A stretch of 64,000 nucleotides of DNA from Homarus americanus (lineage: Eukaryota > Arthropoda > Malacostraca > Decapoda > Nephropidae), in NCBI RefSeq assembly GCF_018991925.1, contig NW_024756914.1, positions 6,359,217 through 6,423,216 of the forward strand, in the 5' to 3' direction. The position numbers and the translations under genes are program-made. The notes below the pieces were generated by a model. That model was given only the letters and a program-made list of their open reading frames with translations. It was not told the origin of the DNA and searched no databases. Shown here piece after piece: positions 48,625 to 61,840 of this stretch (position 1 is its first letter; the number at the start of each line of letters is the position of its first letter).

Positions 48625-49199
48625 TACTAATAACAATCAAACATTAATGTTACTGTTATTATTATCAATAGTGTTATAAGCAGTGATAAAAAAAAAGTTA
48701 AAACAGACTATCGTAAAGTTACATAAATCGAGGTCATAAATCACTGGCCTGGATATCGTGAGAACTAGACGTAAACAGCTATTGCAAAACTCCGCCACGT
48801 GTCACTTTACAAACACTTGCAAGGAACAAAAAATGAAAGGCGGCAGTGTTTTATCGTGTGTAGAGTGCCAAGGGGAAGAGAGTGCCAGCTTACAGGCACT
48901 TGCCAACTCCTCAAAGCAACAGTGTGGGGCGTCACTTCTTGTCATGGCATCACAACATCTGATTCTCAAGATTTGTTACGTTGCATCCCTCCTCTTCCCC
49001 CTCTTCCTCTTCCTACTCTTGCTCTTCCTCTTCCTCATCCTCTTCTTTCACCTCCTCTTCTATCTCTTCTTCCTCCTCACACCCTCCCTTTAACGAAATA
49101 AGAGAGCACATTCGAGTTACTTAAGCTCTAGCACGTGGAAAGCTGTCAAATTGGCGTCGGAGCTGCATGCACAGACTCGAGCGTAACGAAATAAGTTGT

Positions 49200-49495
49200 A
49201 AAGGGTTTATGTCATCGTACTCAAGGATTTATGTCATCGTACTCAAGGTTTATGTCATCGTACTCAAGGATTTATGTCATCGTACTCAAGGTTTATGTCA
49301 TCGTGCTCAAGGATTTATGTCATCGTACTCGAGGTTTATGTCATCGTACTCAAAGGTTTATGTCATCGTACTCAAGGATTTATGTCATCGTACTCAAGGA
49401 TTTATGTCATCGTACTCAAGGATTTATGTCATCGTACTCAAGGATTTATGTCATCGTACTCAAGGGTTTATGTCATCGTACTTAAGGGCTTAAGT
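49200..49495. repeat. 21-22 bp minisatellite, about 13 units
   Basis: Unit GGATTTATGTCATCGTACTCAA with one-base variants. All three plus frames stay open through it, giving artefactual ORFs. Core shared with the 28.7 kb array. Confidence 0.9.
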
Positions 49496-49754
49496 TAATA
49501 TTAAGACGTCTAATGTTTATTTTTCACTGCCAATCGTTTCATCGTAAGTGGCTGGGAGAATACGGTCGGTCTTGTCATGGTAACACACCCGCTAATTCTG
49601 TATAGCTAATTCAGACACTAAAATTTTTGTTCTGGTTGTGTTTTCATTACTCGTGGTGTCGGGTTCATCACTGCGTCTGATAGTGGAGTGTTCAATGAGT
49701 TGTTCTTGGTTAGTATACAGCCTTGGTAACGTGAGAGTTGTTTATATATATATA

Positions 49755-49798
<44 letters not shown>

Positions 49799-50721
49799 GT
49801 TCGTCATTATCTTGTTCCTAGTTATCGTCTTCTTCCTCTTTGATATTTCTTCTCTATTTTTTTTATATCCAGGTTTTCTGTTTTATCTCTATTCCGTTTT
49901 CTTTTCCTTTCCTCTTCGTTCTCCCTTCTTAATTTGACATCCATGTCCCCCTCTCATTCTCCTCCTCCTTTTCTTACTTTAACTCCTTCACTCTCTCAGA
50001 TTTCCTCCTTCTTTCCTTCCCCTCTTCTCCTTCCCCCCTCTTCTAGTCTCCCCCCTTCTCTCCTCCACTTCTTCCTCAGCGTCAACCAAGGGGAAGGGAG
50101 GGAAGGAGGGCTTCTCTCTTCGTTGGTTGTATACCCAACAGTGTTCGCCTAACACTCTCACACACAAACACACAGCATGACACGATAAACACACCCACAC
50201 ACCCACACAACATGTATTTCTGAGCCTCGGTGGTGGTATAGTGACAACAGCAGTAGTCGTAGCTGTATTTTTAACACCAACATCAATAACAATTAGTAGT
50301 GTCAACAACAGAGTCAACAACAAACACGCCCTTGGTAACAACAGTAGCAACAACCACTACCACCACTGTCAACACCAACACAAGGGAGAAAAAAAAAATA
50401 TATATATATAAACCAGAAAAGGCTTCTTACCCCCTAGAGCGGCACGACAATTTCTACAGGGTGTCTGGCAGCAAATGATTCCTCGGTATGATATAACCTG
50501 CACACCGCGCCCCGTCATCATATATACACACACCCACACTGTCTCTTGGCCTTCCACCCTCAAACAAACACACCCACGTACGCATAATATACGCACAAGT
50601 ATTAATATATACCCCACTTGGACACACAGCGCCTACGAATATACAGTGAGGTGCCAACATTTACAACCGGTTAGAATCACAAACAAGCAATATCAAACAC
50701 AAAAATATGAATTGCTTTAGT

Positions 50722-50726
<5 letters not shown>

Positions 50727-50761
<35 letters not shown>

Positions 50762-51311
50762 TATTGCAGCACAGAACAATAACACACACACACACACACA
50801 CACACAGAAAACATTATATTCAGACACGTAATTGTACACAAACATAAATGCATACAGAAAAACACTCACTTCACAAAGATTCTGGTCAGCTATCTACTCC
50901 TGAAGGTTGGGTCTTGTCGCCTCCCTATGTTATATTGCAGTACCATTATACCATTTGGTCACCATATACGTAGCGGATTATCTTGGACCATCAGTCTATG
51001 TACCGTTCCGTTGGCAGATACAACAGGACGTTATTATTCATGTAGGGCTTCTACCAACCACTACTACCTTCTCCCTCCGTACTCTCTCTCTCTCCCCTCC
51101 TCCCTCCTCCCTCCTCCCTCCTCCTCCTCCTCCTCCTCCTCCCTCCTCCCTCCTCCCTCCTCCCTCCTCCTCCTCCACTCCCTCTGCACTCTCCCCCTTC
51201 CCCTCCCTACATCTGATGTCCCTCTGACAGCCAGCCAGGACAACCGACCTATGCAGCGCTCCATCACACACACACACACACACACACACGCAGCTGACAC
51301 TTGGCAAGGCA

Positions 51312-51349
<38 letters not shown>

Positions 51350-51350
51350 A
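50727..51350. repeat. (CA)n tracts, (CCT)n block and (GA)n
   Basis: (CA)n at 50727-50757, 50783-50806 and 51266-51290; CTCC-rich block 51084-51178; (GA)n 51318-51347. Confidence 0.85.
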
Positions 51351-52174
51351 CGTCATTACCTATTCTTCTCACAATGTATGAATCATCTCACAGCAGATCA
51401 TGAGAACCAGCAGATTAGATTAGGATATGAGAATGCTTTTATGGTGTAGCTGGTCACCCCACAGCCTTAATGTCGCCTTCATCACTCATATATGCAGTAG
51501 GAGGCGACCATGGAGAGCACCCAGTCATGTCTTCTGCTGCTGCTGCTACTACCGACTGCCACCCTCTCTGCTTGACAACCTCCCTCAACCACCCTCTCTC
51601 CCTTCTAACACTTTAACCTCTCTGCCAACTTCACCTCAGTCACTCTCCCTGACTACCAACCACACCTGTCGTCACCCTCCTTCCCAACAAAGTTCACCCA
51701 TCACCATCACCCGTCATGCACAGGGTCTTGAGTGCTGTCACAACACCAAGTAAAAAAAATTAACACGATGACATTGTTAAATTACCTTCACTCTTATTAC
51801 ACATGAATGGTAGTAACTTAACAATCATTATCTGATAACTGAAGACCTGTTTCTCTGGTGTAATCATTAACTATTGCAACTAAATTTCATTTTATTGAGT
51901 CAAATTCCCCCACCTAACCTAACCTAACCCAACAACTGGAGGTTCTTGCCAGAGTAAATAAACAGAGGTGGCAATAAGCTCTTAGACAACATCCACGCCC
52001 TTGTTTTTGTATAATCGACTGAACAATTGGCTGGCGCCCTTACCTACCTGTTTCTCAACACACCTAGGTAGCCCCATCACACACACACACACACACACCT
52101 GACTACTCTCTGTCAACAGGCACCTCACCAGCCCTGTCCCACTTAAACACCTGATTCTCTCAACAGACGGCCAC

Positions 52175-52372
52175 ATCACACACACCTGACGAGCCACACC
52201 ACAAACCTGACCAGCCACATCACACACACCTGACCAGTCACATCACACACCTGACCAGCCACATCACACACCTGACCAGCCACACCACACATCTGACCAG
52301 CCACATCACACACCTGACCAGCCACATCACACACCTGACCAGCCACACCACACACCTGACCAGCCACATCTC
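52175..52372. repeat. 21-bp minisatellite (CCAGCCACATCACACACCTGA)
   Basis: About nine units; the Val/Cys/Gly repeat ORFs on the minus strand are artefacts. Confidence 0.9.
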
Positions 52373-52589
52373 AAGACTAAGTAGCGTTCACACATCTTAT
52401 CACGCATCTTGTTTTAAAGCCAAGAGGAATTACTGACCTAATTCGGTTCCCTATTACTCCTCTACTTGAGAAAGATTCACAAAGAGGCTACGTCAGCAGG
52501 GTCTCCTAACTGGTGTCCAGAGAACGTATCTAGTTAAGGTGGAGTTTCTATGTAATGTTAGTCAACCAGTTAAGTGCGTTCTTATATCT

Positions 52590-52990
<401 letters not shown>

Positions 52991-54169
52991 ATCTAAGACA
53001 AGAAGAAAAAATTGGCTACAATTGTCAAGGCGGAAAAAAGGATGAGGGGGGAGAGAGAGAAGACTTGCAGAGGGCCGAGCAAGGTGAACCCTACCCTATG
53101 CGTGCAGTGATATTAAATTGTTTTCTATACAGTGATACAGCAGCTATTTGTTTACAGTGATAATGAAGAAAAAATCATTCCCCATGATTTTTTGCAGGAT
53201 TGGAGGGTTTTGAGACAATTATATAAAAAATAGTTGAGAAAATCAAAAGTTACACCTACAGAAACTTTATGGTACAATTCTCTATAACTAGGAACCAACT
53301 ATTATTTTACGTCATTGCGTCAAGAGATGTGCTGGGGGAGGGTGTAGGTGTTGGGGAGATGATGAAATATTGTAAACCGATTATAGAAAGACGGGAAACA
53401 ACTGAAGGCCATCTATGAAGGGGTAGGTGAAGGGAAAATGGTCAGGTGCAGTGTTAATCTCTCTATCTCTCTGTAAATTATAAAACTCTTTCCCTACTGC
53501 GTCTTGTATTCGGCTCTTCCCCTAACGAGTCATGAAGCCAATGAAACACTCTCAATTTTACTCATTTGTTGAAAGACGATAACCATGATCAAGGGGGTGA
53601 TGTGTCTGTTATCATGTATACGAGGACTTCAGACTTGATGATTAGTGGTGAGGAATACGTCGAGGTGATGATGCTTCGTCTCCTCCTGAAGGTTGGGAGT
53701 GAGTGTCAGTTCTTGGATTAGTTTTACAATGTCAGGAAATATGGATGACGTCTCTGGTCTGTCTCCTAAGCTGTATATATGAGTCTGAATAGGAATACTT
53801 AAGTTATTGATACAGGAAATAGACTTGCCAATATAATAGGCATGAATATGTGTCGATTTGAGAGAGAGAGAGAGAGAACTGGAGAGAGAGAACCAGAGAA
53901 AAAGAAAAACAATTTAATCATGGCTTTACCAAACTTGAACTTGGGTTAGGACCAGGATATGTGGTTGTAGAGACGGTGGATAGTGAAGTGGAGTGGTGTT
54001 GGTGTTTGTTGCCTAGATTACAAGACTCCAGTACAGGGGAGAATGAAGAGGCTGAAGGGAAGAGAGTTGTGTAGCGTGACGGAGGGCGAACCAAAGTGTA
54101 GTAAGATTCTTGTAGTTATGTTCCCCCTCCTCACCCTCGTCCTGGGAGTTGGAGATTCAAGACTTAATA

Positions 54170-54276
54170 TTAACCTAACTTAACCCAACCCAACATAACT
54201 TAACCCAACCCAACCCAACCCAACCCAACCCAACCCAACCCAACCCAACCCAACCCAACCCAACCCAACCCAACCT
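54170..54276. repeat. (CCCAA)n array, about 15 units
   Basis: CCTAA passes through CTTAA into pure CCCAA (TTGGG on the other strand), a telomere-like variant array and the longest pentamer array in the window. Confidence 0.9.
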
Positions 54277-54759
54277 ACAAAACAATTACAAAATATATGA
54301 CTAATTACTGTACAAATGTCCACACTCAAAATATATAATACATACGTGGAAATTTAACCTCGACACACACAGATGAATTAAAAAACACACATATAAAACA
54401 GATATATAATACTAACAGTTTTAACGAGCGTAATAGTTGCCTCTGTTATATGTATATGTATATTTTATCCTTATATGTATATAATTTAACCTTAATTACC
54501 TGTAATAATGTTTGCATATACCTTATTGATGTTTATATATTTACTTTATTGACATGTGACTTATTTCTCCTTAATGTTTATCTAGTATTGCCATATTAAC
54601 ATCTGTTGGTGTTTTTAGTAATAATGAGTAAAAATTATAATTACAAAAATGAATGAGAAAATGACATCCGGATAATGATGGGAAAAATGTTAGGTGGTGT
54701 TCTTTTATGTCCCGTGGCCGTAGTTCATCATATTTTAGTGTCATTATGTATGTTTATGG

Positions 54760-55310
54760 TGTTGGTGGTGCTTCTCTGCATGTTTAATGGTGTGGTTATG
54801 GTGTGGTTGAGGCTGTAGTGTGATGGTGTAGCTGATGTTGTGGTGTGTCCTAGTTACGGTGTGACGATGTGGCCCAGTTGTGGTATAATGGTGTGGTTAA
54901 GGTTGGGATGGTATAGCGAAGGTTGTGGTGTAATGGTGTGACCCAGTTGTGGTGTGGTGGCGTGGCCCAGTTGTGGTATAGCGAAGGTTGTGGTGTAATG
55001 GTGTGACCCAATTGTGGTGTGGTGGCGTGGCCCAGTTGTAACGTGGTGTGATGGTGTTACGGAGAAGTGGTGGTGATGGTGTTGGAGATCTGCTGGTACC
55101 GTATTGTGGTGGAGGTGTGTGATGGTGGAGGTGTGGTGGTAGGGGTAAGTGTAGTGGTAGGTGGTGAATGGTGGTAAGTAGTAGTAGTGAATGGTGGTAG
55201 GGGTAAGTGGTGGTAGAAGTGAGTAGTGGTGAATGATGGTAGTGGTGATTAGTCGTGGTAGTGGTAGGTGGTGATAGTGGTGAGTGGTGGTGGTAGGTGG
55301 TGAGTAGTGA
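54760..55310. repeat. GTGGT-rich region with a 65-bp duplication
   Basis: G/T-rich degenerate triplet-like sequence. A 65-bp unit starting GGTATAGCGAAGG is duplicated in tandem at 54911-55040. Confidence 0.8.
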
Positions 55311-55744
55311 TGAAAAACACAAGAATTCTTTATATCCTTAAGGTTTACCATACAGAATAAGAATCACTCGTTCCTACCACCATACTCAAAGCTAACACAC
55401 GGGGCTTTAGAATCAAATACGGGAACACTTTCTGCCGTGTGAATAGTCTCAATAGTTGTCTGAAATATTGATAAAGAATAAAATACACGGAGGCTGAAGC
55501 GAACCTGAATTGAATACCAAATTTTTTAAAAAATATTGACGAGTTTTCAGCAACAATAGACTACGACTGACCGGCTTAAGGGAATATTGGTTACGTTGGT
55601 GCTGGGGAAGTAACCTCACCTATTTTATACATTAGACAACAACTATGAAAAGCTAAAAAAAAAAAAAATATAGTTAAATTAATATTCCTAATTCAACCGG
55701 AAAATCGCAAAAGAAAAAATCTTTATAATATTTATACTGTATAT

Positions 55745-55860
55745 ACTTATCACACTTGCCAGATGCTTCTGGTGTCACTGTACAGGGGTACCTAGTGACA
55801 GCACTAGGATCCCGCTTCCTCTATCAAGGAATAAACAATTGAAATTGAAATTGAAATGAT
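55745..55860 (+). mobile_element. retrotransposon-like 3' tail with (ATTGAA)n
   Basis: GC-rich sequence ending CTCTATCAAGGAATAAACA followed by ATTGAAATTGAAATTGAA. Short tandem tails of this kind mark target-primed retrotransposon insertions. Nothing coding is visible upstream. Confidence 0.4.
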
Positions 55861-56943
55861 TTTTTGGGGGTCATAATTTACTTGTTTTTATAGGTTGTTG
55901 TTAATCGATTCGTGTCTTTTGTTTTTGCTTCACGTTAGGACCACCGTGGTTGTTTTTTTTTTTGTTTTTTTTTAATTGGCTCTTGGCTCAGATTCCAAGG
56001 CTGGTTAGTCACTCATTATATACTTCTGGGGATTTTTTCTTTATTTTTTTTCCTCTCATTTCCCCGCGACACGTGTGAATGGGTGACAGACTGCTGGTGG
56101 ACATACAAACACGACGGTCTCTCTGTCGTCTAGTAGAGCGTCTCTCCCTCATTGAGGTCTTACCAACGAGAGAGGAAGAGGAGAGGGAAGAGAGAGAAAA
56201 AAAGACAGATGTACAGTAGATAGATAAACACATAGACGTATGAAGGAAAAATAATACGGGTGATGTTTAGTCTTGAAAATTTTAGACAGATTGACAGACG
56301 TATAGGTGAAAATAATCAGACAGAATGAGATCGACAGATAGACAGACATGAAGACAATAGTAGTTCATGTAGTATACAAGTATTTTTTGTTCTTGACCTT
56401 AGCAATAAAATATTTTGTTGAAATAAATAAATTTTAAACTTTAAAATAAATGTTTGTCGTAAGATCATGCTACCAAAAAAATAAAAGTAATATAAGGAAA
56501 GTTTTAAAAATACCGACGCTTCCTGTTACACCCCCGACAGTATTACTAAGGTCGGTGTCAAATGTACTGGTAGGGGGGAGGAAGAAATGTGTTTCCCGCT
56601 TGGTTTCGTCCTCCAGCCAGCTAGGAAATTTACGAGGAGCGAGTGTTGGGTGACCAAGGGATGAACCTCCTTCCCGTGGGACCTCTCTTAATGTCCTGTA
56701 ACAATCCTTACTTGATCCTTCCTCGACCCTTCCTCATACGCCTTAGCAACCTCTCCTCAAACCCACGATTTTAATACATTCGTAAGTTAGTTTATTTCCC
56801 ATAACTCAAAAGATCTGTGATTTTACCTTAACTCGGCTCTCTTTCTCTCTCATCATAACTTGTGCTATCACTGTCCCTGTAACCATCTCACTTAACTTAC
56901 GACACTTCAGAGATATGCAAGTTACTTTTTCCCCTTAACTTAG

Positions 56944-57035
56944 GCTTTGAGAATGCATCTAACATGACTCGTTTACGATCCGGGAGGAAGATGACTGCAA
57001 ATTGCCGTAAAACTGCTCAAAGACTCTGGAGCAAG
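56944..57035 (+). CDS. second coding exon of unrecognised gene D (probable)
   Basis: A strong acceptor (a T/C tract ending AACTTAG) opens a 92-nt block. It reads G plus 30 codons, in phase with gene D exon 1, and closes at GCAAG followed by GTGAAT (phase 0). The peptide is strongly basic (MTRLRSGRKMTANCRK then TAQRLWSK). Joined to exon 1 it gives a 74-residue acidic-then-basic N-terminus. The implied intron is 13.9 kb; further small exons could lie inside it. No exon 3 was found before the window end, so the gene probably continues to the right. Function unknown. Confidence 0.5.
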
Positions 57036-58940
57036 GTGAATTATTTTGATCTGATTTTTTAAAAAAGCTGTAAAAACTTAGTAAACGTGAAGAATCCGAG
57101 GCTTTAAGGGGATAATTAAAGTTTAAAGATGCAATTATATTTTAAGGAGGTAATTACTGCATATTTTAAGGATGATACTACAATTATTTGATATATTGAA
57201 CCTAAAATGAATACAATATTTAAGATAGATTTTTAAGGTTCGTGAAACACTTAAAGGAATTAAAAACCTTTGAGGATGCTATAAAGCCTAGGCCTACTAT
57301 AACTTGTATAGGCGCCAGCAGAAATGTAATCCACTCAAGTTTACTGATGTCATGGTAGTCAGTCAGCCAATCAGTCTTTGGCTAGCGTTTATAAGGGGGC
57401 GCTACGGTAATCACCTGGGGAGGGGGAATATCAGTTTCAATTCACTGTTGCAATATAAAGGCAGTTTATTCATTGGTTTTCGAGGCAATGGTTGTAAACG
57501 AGGCGAAAAATGCAATACACATACATACATGGTTACAGGCATACACACACACATGATAACACAAATACGTAATGCCCCTTTAACTTCGCCGACGAGGGAA
57601 TATGAATGTAAAATAAAATATGTGGGTAATATCAACAGTTTAACTCAATATCAGCTGTTTAGTTTGTTATTATTTTTAGTTTGTTTTGTTTAGTCTGTTT
57701 AACCTCCGCCTTTTTGGACTTGACTGTTTTATTTACATGTGAGGGAGGACAGTTTTTGTAGTTCTTGGTCACCCATGTAGTGATGTTTAGGTAATATGTT
57801 GACAGTGACTGATTGTGACTTAGAGAGTTACTATATTACCTGAGGTTGATTACCTGGACTAGACTAATGGTCACTACTACTAGTACACTGACTAGCCGTT
57901 CACCTGGGTATTATATTAAATGTAATAGGAATAAACAAATTTAATCACGAAAGCAATCATGGTTAGGATTATATTTTAAGTGTAATCGATTAATTACAGC
58001 GTAAAAGAAAAGAATGCAATCGATTATTATTATGATTATTTGAACACGTTTAATCGATGTGGATTTCTTATTAGTAATTGTGTGTGGTATTTTTGTATCT
58101 CTCTCGGCATTGCCTGGAAAACCTAAAGAACGGATTACCTTCATGTCCCGCAAGAACAAGATAGTAATAAGATTCCCTAAACCCGATTAATCCGCCATCA
58201 TGGTTCGGTGACTCCCCGCATCAGCCCTGACATCTGACTCACTCAACAGTATCTGACGAAGGGCTGGTTGATGTTGGGTGCTCACAAAATGGTCAGTGAT
58301 TCGAACAATTGAACCTCGAACATAAACCAGGAAACCATTCATTATCCAGGCACCAATGATCCAACCTAACCTTACCTAACCAAAACATATCTGGAATTTC
58401 GATAGGATAGATAAGGCAAGGGTTGTATAATTAAAAAGAATATTAGTATTATTGTTATATATTTTAACGGCCCGTCGTGCATAAAGGCTTACGTTGTTAT
58501 TAATGTCTGATTTATACGGATCATTTTTATTTTATTTTTCGATAAATAATGTAAGTTATATTAAAATGGTCGACCTTGATTGGTGTAGATTAACGAACTC
58601 TTTTTCTCCTCAAATTTTTACTCTTCCTCTCCCCCAACCAGGCCCGTTGTGAGTTAATGACCCTGTGCCCTGGTTGGCTATTCCCCCATTAAAAAAAAAT
58701 AGATATGGCAATAGCCTTGTTGTGTAGTTAAGCCATCGTCTTCAGTGCTTAGTAATTTATATTGCAGCCAAGAGTCGCCTCGGAGAAAAATTTAAACTCT
58801 TGTATGGTGGAACTGTATGTTGTTGGATCACCCGAAACACAATGGCCTAAGAACAAAGTTGATTGGAAAAGTATTGATGGTTCTGTTTTAGGGAAGAAAA
58901 GTGCATGAAATTTTATTATGGCTACGTTGATTTTTTAGAA
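57036..58940. other. no gene seen after gene D exon 2
   Basis: A 129-codon frame at 57304-57693 is not low complexity but lacks any splice or family support. A (CCTAA)-like run at 58361-58381. Confidence 0.4.
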
Positions 58941-58943
58941 AGA

Positions 58944-59081
58944 TCATCCATCCATCCATCCAGCCATCCACCCATCCATCCATCCATCCATCCATCCATC
59001 CATCCACCCATCCATCCATCCATCCATCCATCCATCCATCCATCCATCCATCCATCCATCCATCCATCCATCCATCCATCC
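58944..59081. repeat. (CATC)n tetranucleotide array
   Basis: 138 bp of CATC with four interruptions in the left part. Confidence 0.95.
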
Positions 59082-59219
59082 TGTTGGCTGATATACAAAC
59101 ATCAACTTCGGAAAATTAATTATTAGACATGTCATTTTCTTAATTTTTTTGTATTTGTATACCACAAGTATTTACACTCACCCAAGTAGACATTGTTGAG
59201 ACTGATCAGCACGCTACTT

Positions 59220-59257
<38 letters not shown>

Positions 59258-59339
59258 GGTCGACGGGATTCTCAGCATTTTGTTGAATGTTAGAGAACTT
59301 CCGGTGACAGCTCTCTTCCCCCTTCTTTCACACAGTCCT

Positions 59340-59915
59340 CACTCCGTCACTCTACAGCCTCGTTTCCCCGTCACTCTACAGCCTCGTTCCACTCGTCACC
59401 CCGTCACTCTACAGCCTCGTTCCCCGTCACTCTACAGCCTCGTCACCCCGTCACTCTACACTCTACAGCCTCACCCCCGTCACTCTACAGCCTCGTTCCC
59501 CGTCACTCTACAATCTACAGCCTCGTCACCCCGTCACTCTACACTCTACAGCCTCACCCCCGTCACTCTCACCTCACCGTCACTCTACAGCCTCACCCCC
59601 GTCACTCCTACAGCCTCGTTCCCCGTCCTCCTACCTCTACAGCCTCACCCCGTCCTCTACCTCCTACAGCCCTCACCCCTTCACTCTACAGCCTCACCCG
59701 TCACTCTACACTACTCTTGTCACACTTTAGCCTCACCCCGTCACTCTACAGCCTCACCTCACTCCAACACTCTACAGCCTCACCCCCTCACTCTACAGCC
59801 TCTTTCCCCGTCACTCTACAATCTACAGCCTCGTCACCCCGTCACTCTACACTCTACAGCCTCACCCCGTCACTCTACAGCCTCACCTCCGTCACTCTAC
59901 AGCCTCGTCCCCCAG
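59340..59915. repeat. 17-bp minisatellite (CGTCACTCTACAGCCTC)
   Basis: About 30 units with GTTCCC or ACCC spacers. A 280-codon plus frame through it is not a gene. Confidence 0.9.
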
Positions 59916-60598
59916 TCTATCTATCTATTTATATCTGTCTACCTCATCTATCTTGCTTATGCTATCTGTCATTACGGCCTCTCAGACATGTGGTGCGGCG
60001 GAGGACTTGACCATTCTCTTCAGTATACAACATAGTTTATATATATATTTATACACTTACCAACACCTCCTACTTAGTTCAGCTCTACCTTGTTAACCTC
60101 ACATATGATAATGTTGTGCTCCTTCCACCCAGCTGAAAATATGATCCTAATGAATTACCTTTTTATCGTAAGTCCATCTTCCTCCAGGATCAAGTGGTTT
60201 TGGTGAGACTTAGCGGGTGTTGAGAGTAACGTTTCATATTAATGTGGTTATTATCATAGTTCGCGGTTATATTATCTTGACGAAAAAGTGAGAAGGTAGC
60301 GTCTAGTAATGGTTTGTTCATGGCCCATGGTTGCGTCTTGTTCGTGTTTGGTGTTCATTATAACTTCATGTCCGTAATACCTCGTGTTCATGGTAGCTCT
60401 CAATATCTGTGATGGTTCTGTGTCCATGGCGATCTGTGTCCGTGGTCTGCTGGCACCTCACCACCTGGCCGTAGCCTCTGTTAGCCCCGTCACCAGCAGA
60501 GCGAGGGAAGTAGATGCTTCTGTTTTTCGTTGTGTCCCCCATCTGTAGTACTTCGTGTGTTTATTTAAGATCTTATCCTCTGCCGTCCCGGATAGAGG

Positions 60599-60734
60599 AC
60601 TTCGAAATGTCAGTGATACTGTACATTCATCCATTGCGCGCCTGTTTGAGTGTCCTTATCCTCTGACAACAGAGGTACTTCGAAATGTCAGTGATACTGT
60701 ACATTCATCCATTGCGCGCCTGTTTGAGTGTCCT
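60599..60734. repeat. exact 58-bp direct duplication
   Basis: The 58 bp starting ACTTCGAAATGTCAG at 60599 recur identically at 60677 (period 78). The left flanks (TTATCCTCTG) also match with a small indel. A recent tandem duplication. Confidence 0.85.
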
Positions 60735-61189
60735 GGAATTGACAACACGGTAACTTGAAACAAAAAATAATTTATGTAGGCGTATCACCGCAAAATTTCA
60801 GACGCGTTATATAACACGATAGTTGAAATCAATACTGCCACCTTTAGTTGCTAATTAATTTCTGGTGAATATTATATTTAACGTGAACGGGAAACGAATA
60901 AGTTTGGGTAGGAGATTCAATGTAAGTTTGTGATTTTATATTGGTCTCGTCCCAGCACCGCCTCTCACGACTCGCTGCACAATATTTTCACTCTTTATGA
61001 ATGAAATTCAGAAATGCAGCGTCAGCAGAGTAAAACACCGAAACTCATTGAGTATTTCTATTTAGGTTTGTAAAGTTTAGGTAAAGTTCTGCTCTTAGAC
61101 TTTTTTTTTCAAATTCGGTCGAATAACACTTGTTATATTGATTATATTTTGCACATAATTTTGAAGTTCTGATGCTCCTCTAAGAATAT

Positions 61190-61440
61190 GTTTTGGTGTG
61201 CCCCCACTGGGCAATGTGGGCATGGGCCTGGCAGCAGTGGGTTGCCCGGCGCCAGCACCGTGGAGGCTAACCTGGCAGGGACTTGGCGCCCGGCCTGGTG
61301 GTGCGCGTGTGTGGTGGTGTGTGGTGAGTGCCGGGCTGCCTGGCTCAGTGTGGCTCTGGCTCCGGTCTCGTGGACGACCGTGCGGTGTGTGTGTGATCCT
61401 CTGTCGTACGTGCCTTGCCCGTGTGCGGCTAGTGTGTGTG
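61190..61440. other. GC- and CpG-rich block
   Basis: Markedly more GC-rich than its AT-rich surroundings and non-repetitive in the left half. Open frames exist on both strands (for example a minus-strand stretch with PCPHCPVGAHQN), but no convincing splice pair was found. Could be a promoter-type island or an exon. Confidence 0.3.
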
Positions 61441-61840
61441 TGTATTCATATGCCTCACGAGAGGCTGGCAGTGTGTGTGTGTTTGTTTATGTAAGTGGCG
61501 TCACCTGACAGTCACGGGATTTATGTCTCTTACAAGACTTTAACATAAACTGAAAATTTATTTGTATTTGAAAGTAATGTTTTTGGTGAACTATGAGCAA
61601 TGGTTGTGATGTAACAAACACCTCCATCTGACGAGAGATAAAGCAGAGTTGAAAAAGAAGGATACTCAAACTATACTTATAAAGTGCCATTAAATGACTA
61701 CAGTACTGTCAAGGTGAACTGTCTCGACTCTGCCAGTGAATTAGTCGTAAGTCTTAAGAACGAATGTGTAGTATCACTGTCGACATTAAATTATGTTAAT
61801 TGGTCAGCTAAATCTTAAATAGCTTAAGTAATGCGACACA

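Noticed and set aside
51511..51576. Signal-peptide-like ORF starting MESTQSCLLLLL
   Set aside because: It stops after about 21 codons with no donor before the stop; the Leu run comes from a CTG repeat.
57304..57693. 129-codon plus-strand ORF after gene D exon 2
   Set aside because: No acceptor keeps it in phase with gene D, and no motif was recognised; kept only as intergenic description.
58190..58340. Possible tRNA-like segment with a GATTCGAA-type box
   Set aside because: No A box or acceptor stem could be matched to it.
58650..58700. Possible gene D exon after a strong polypyrimidine tract and CAG
   Set aside because: The in-phase frame stops after 16 codons and no usable donor precedes the stop.
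59193..60035. 280-codon plus-strand ORF
   Set aside because: It begins in a (GT)n tract and runs through a 17-bp minisatellite; no domain or non-repeat core.
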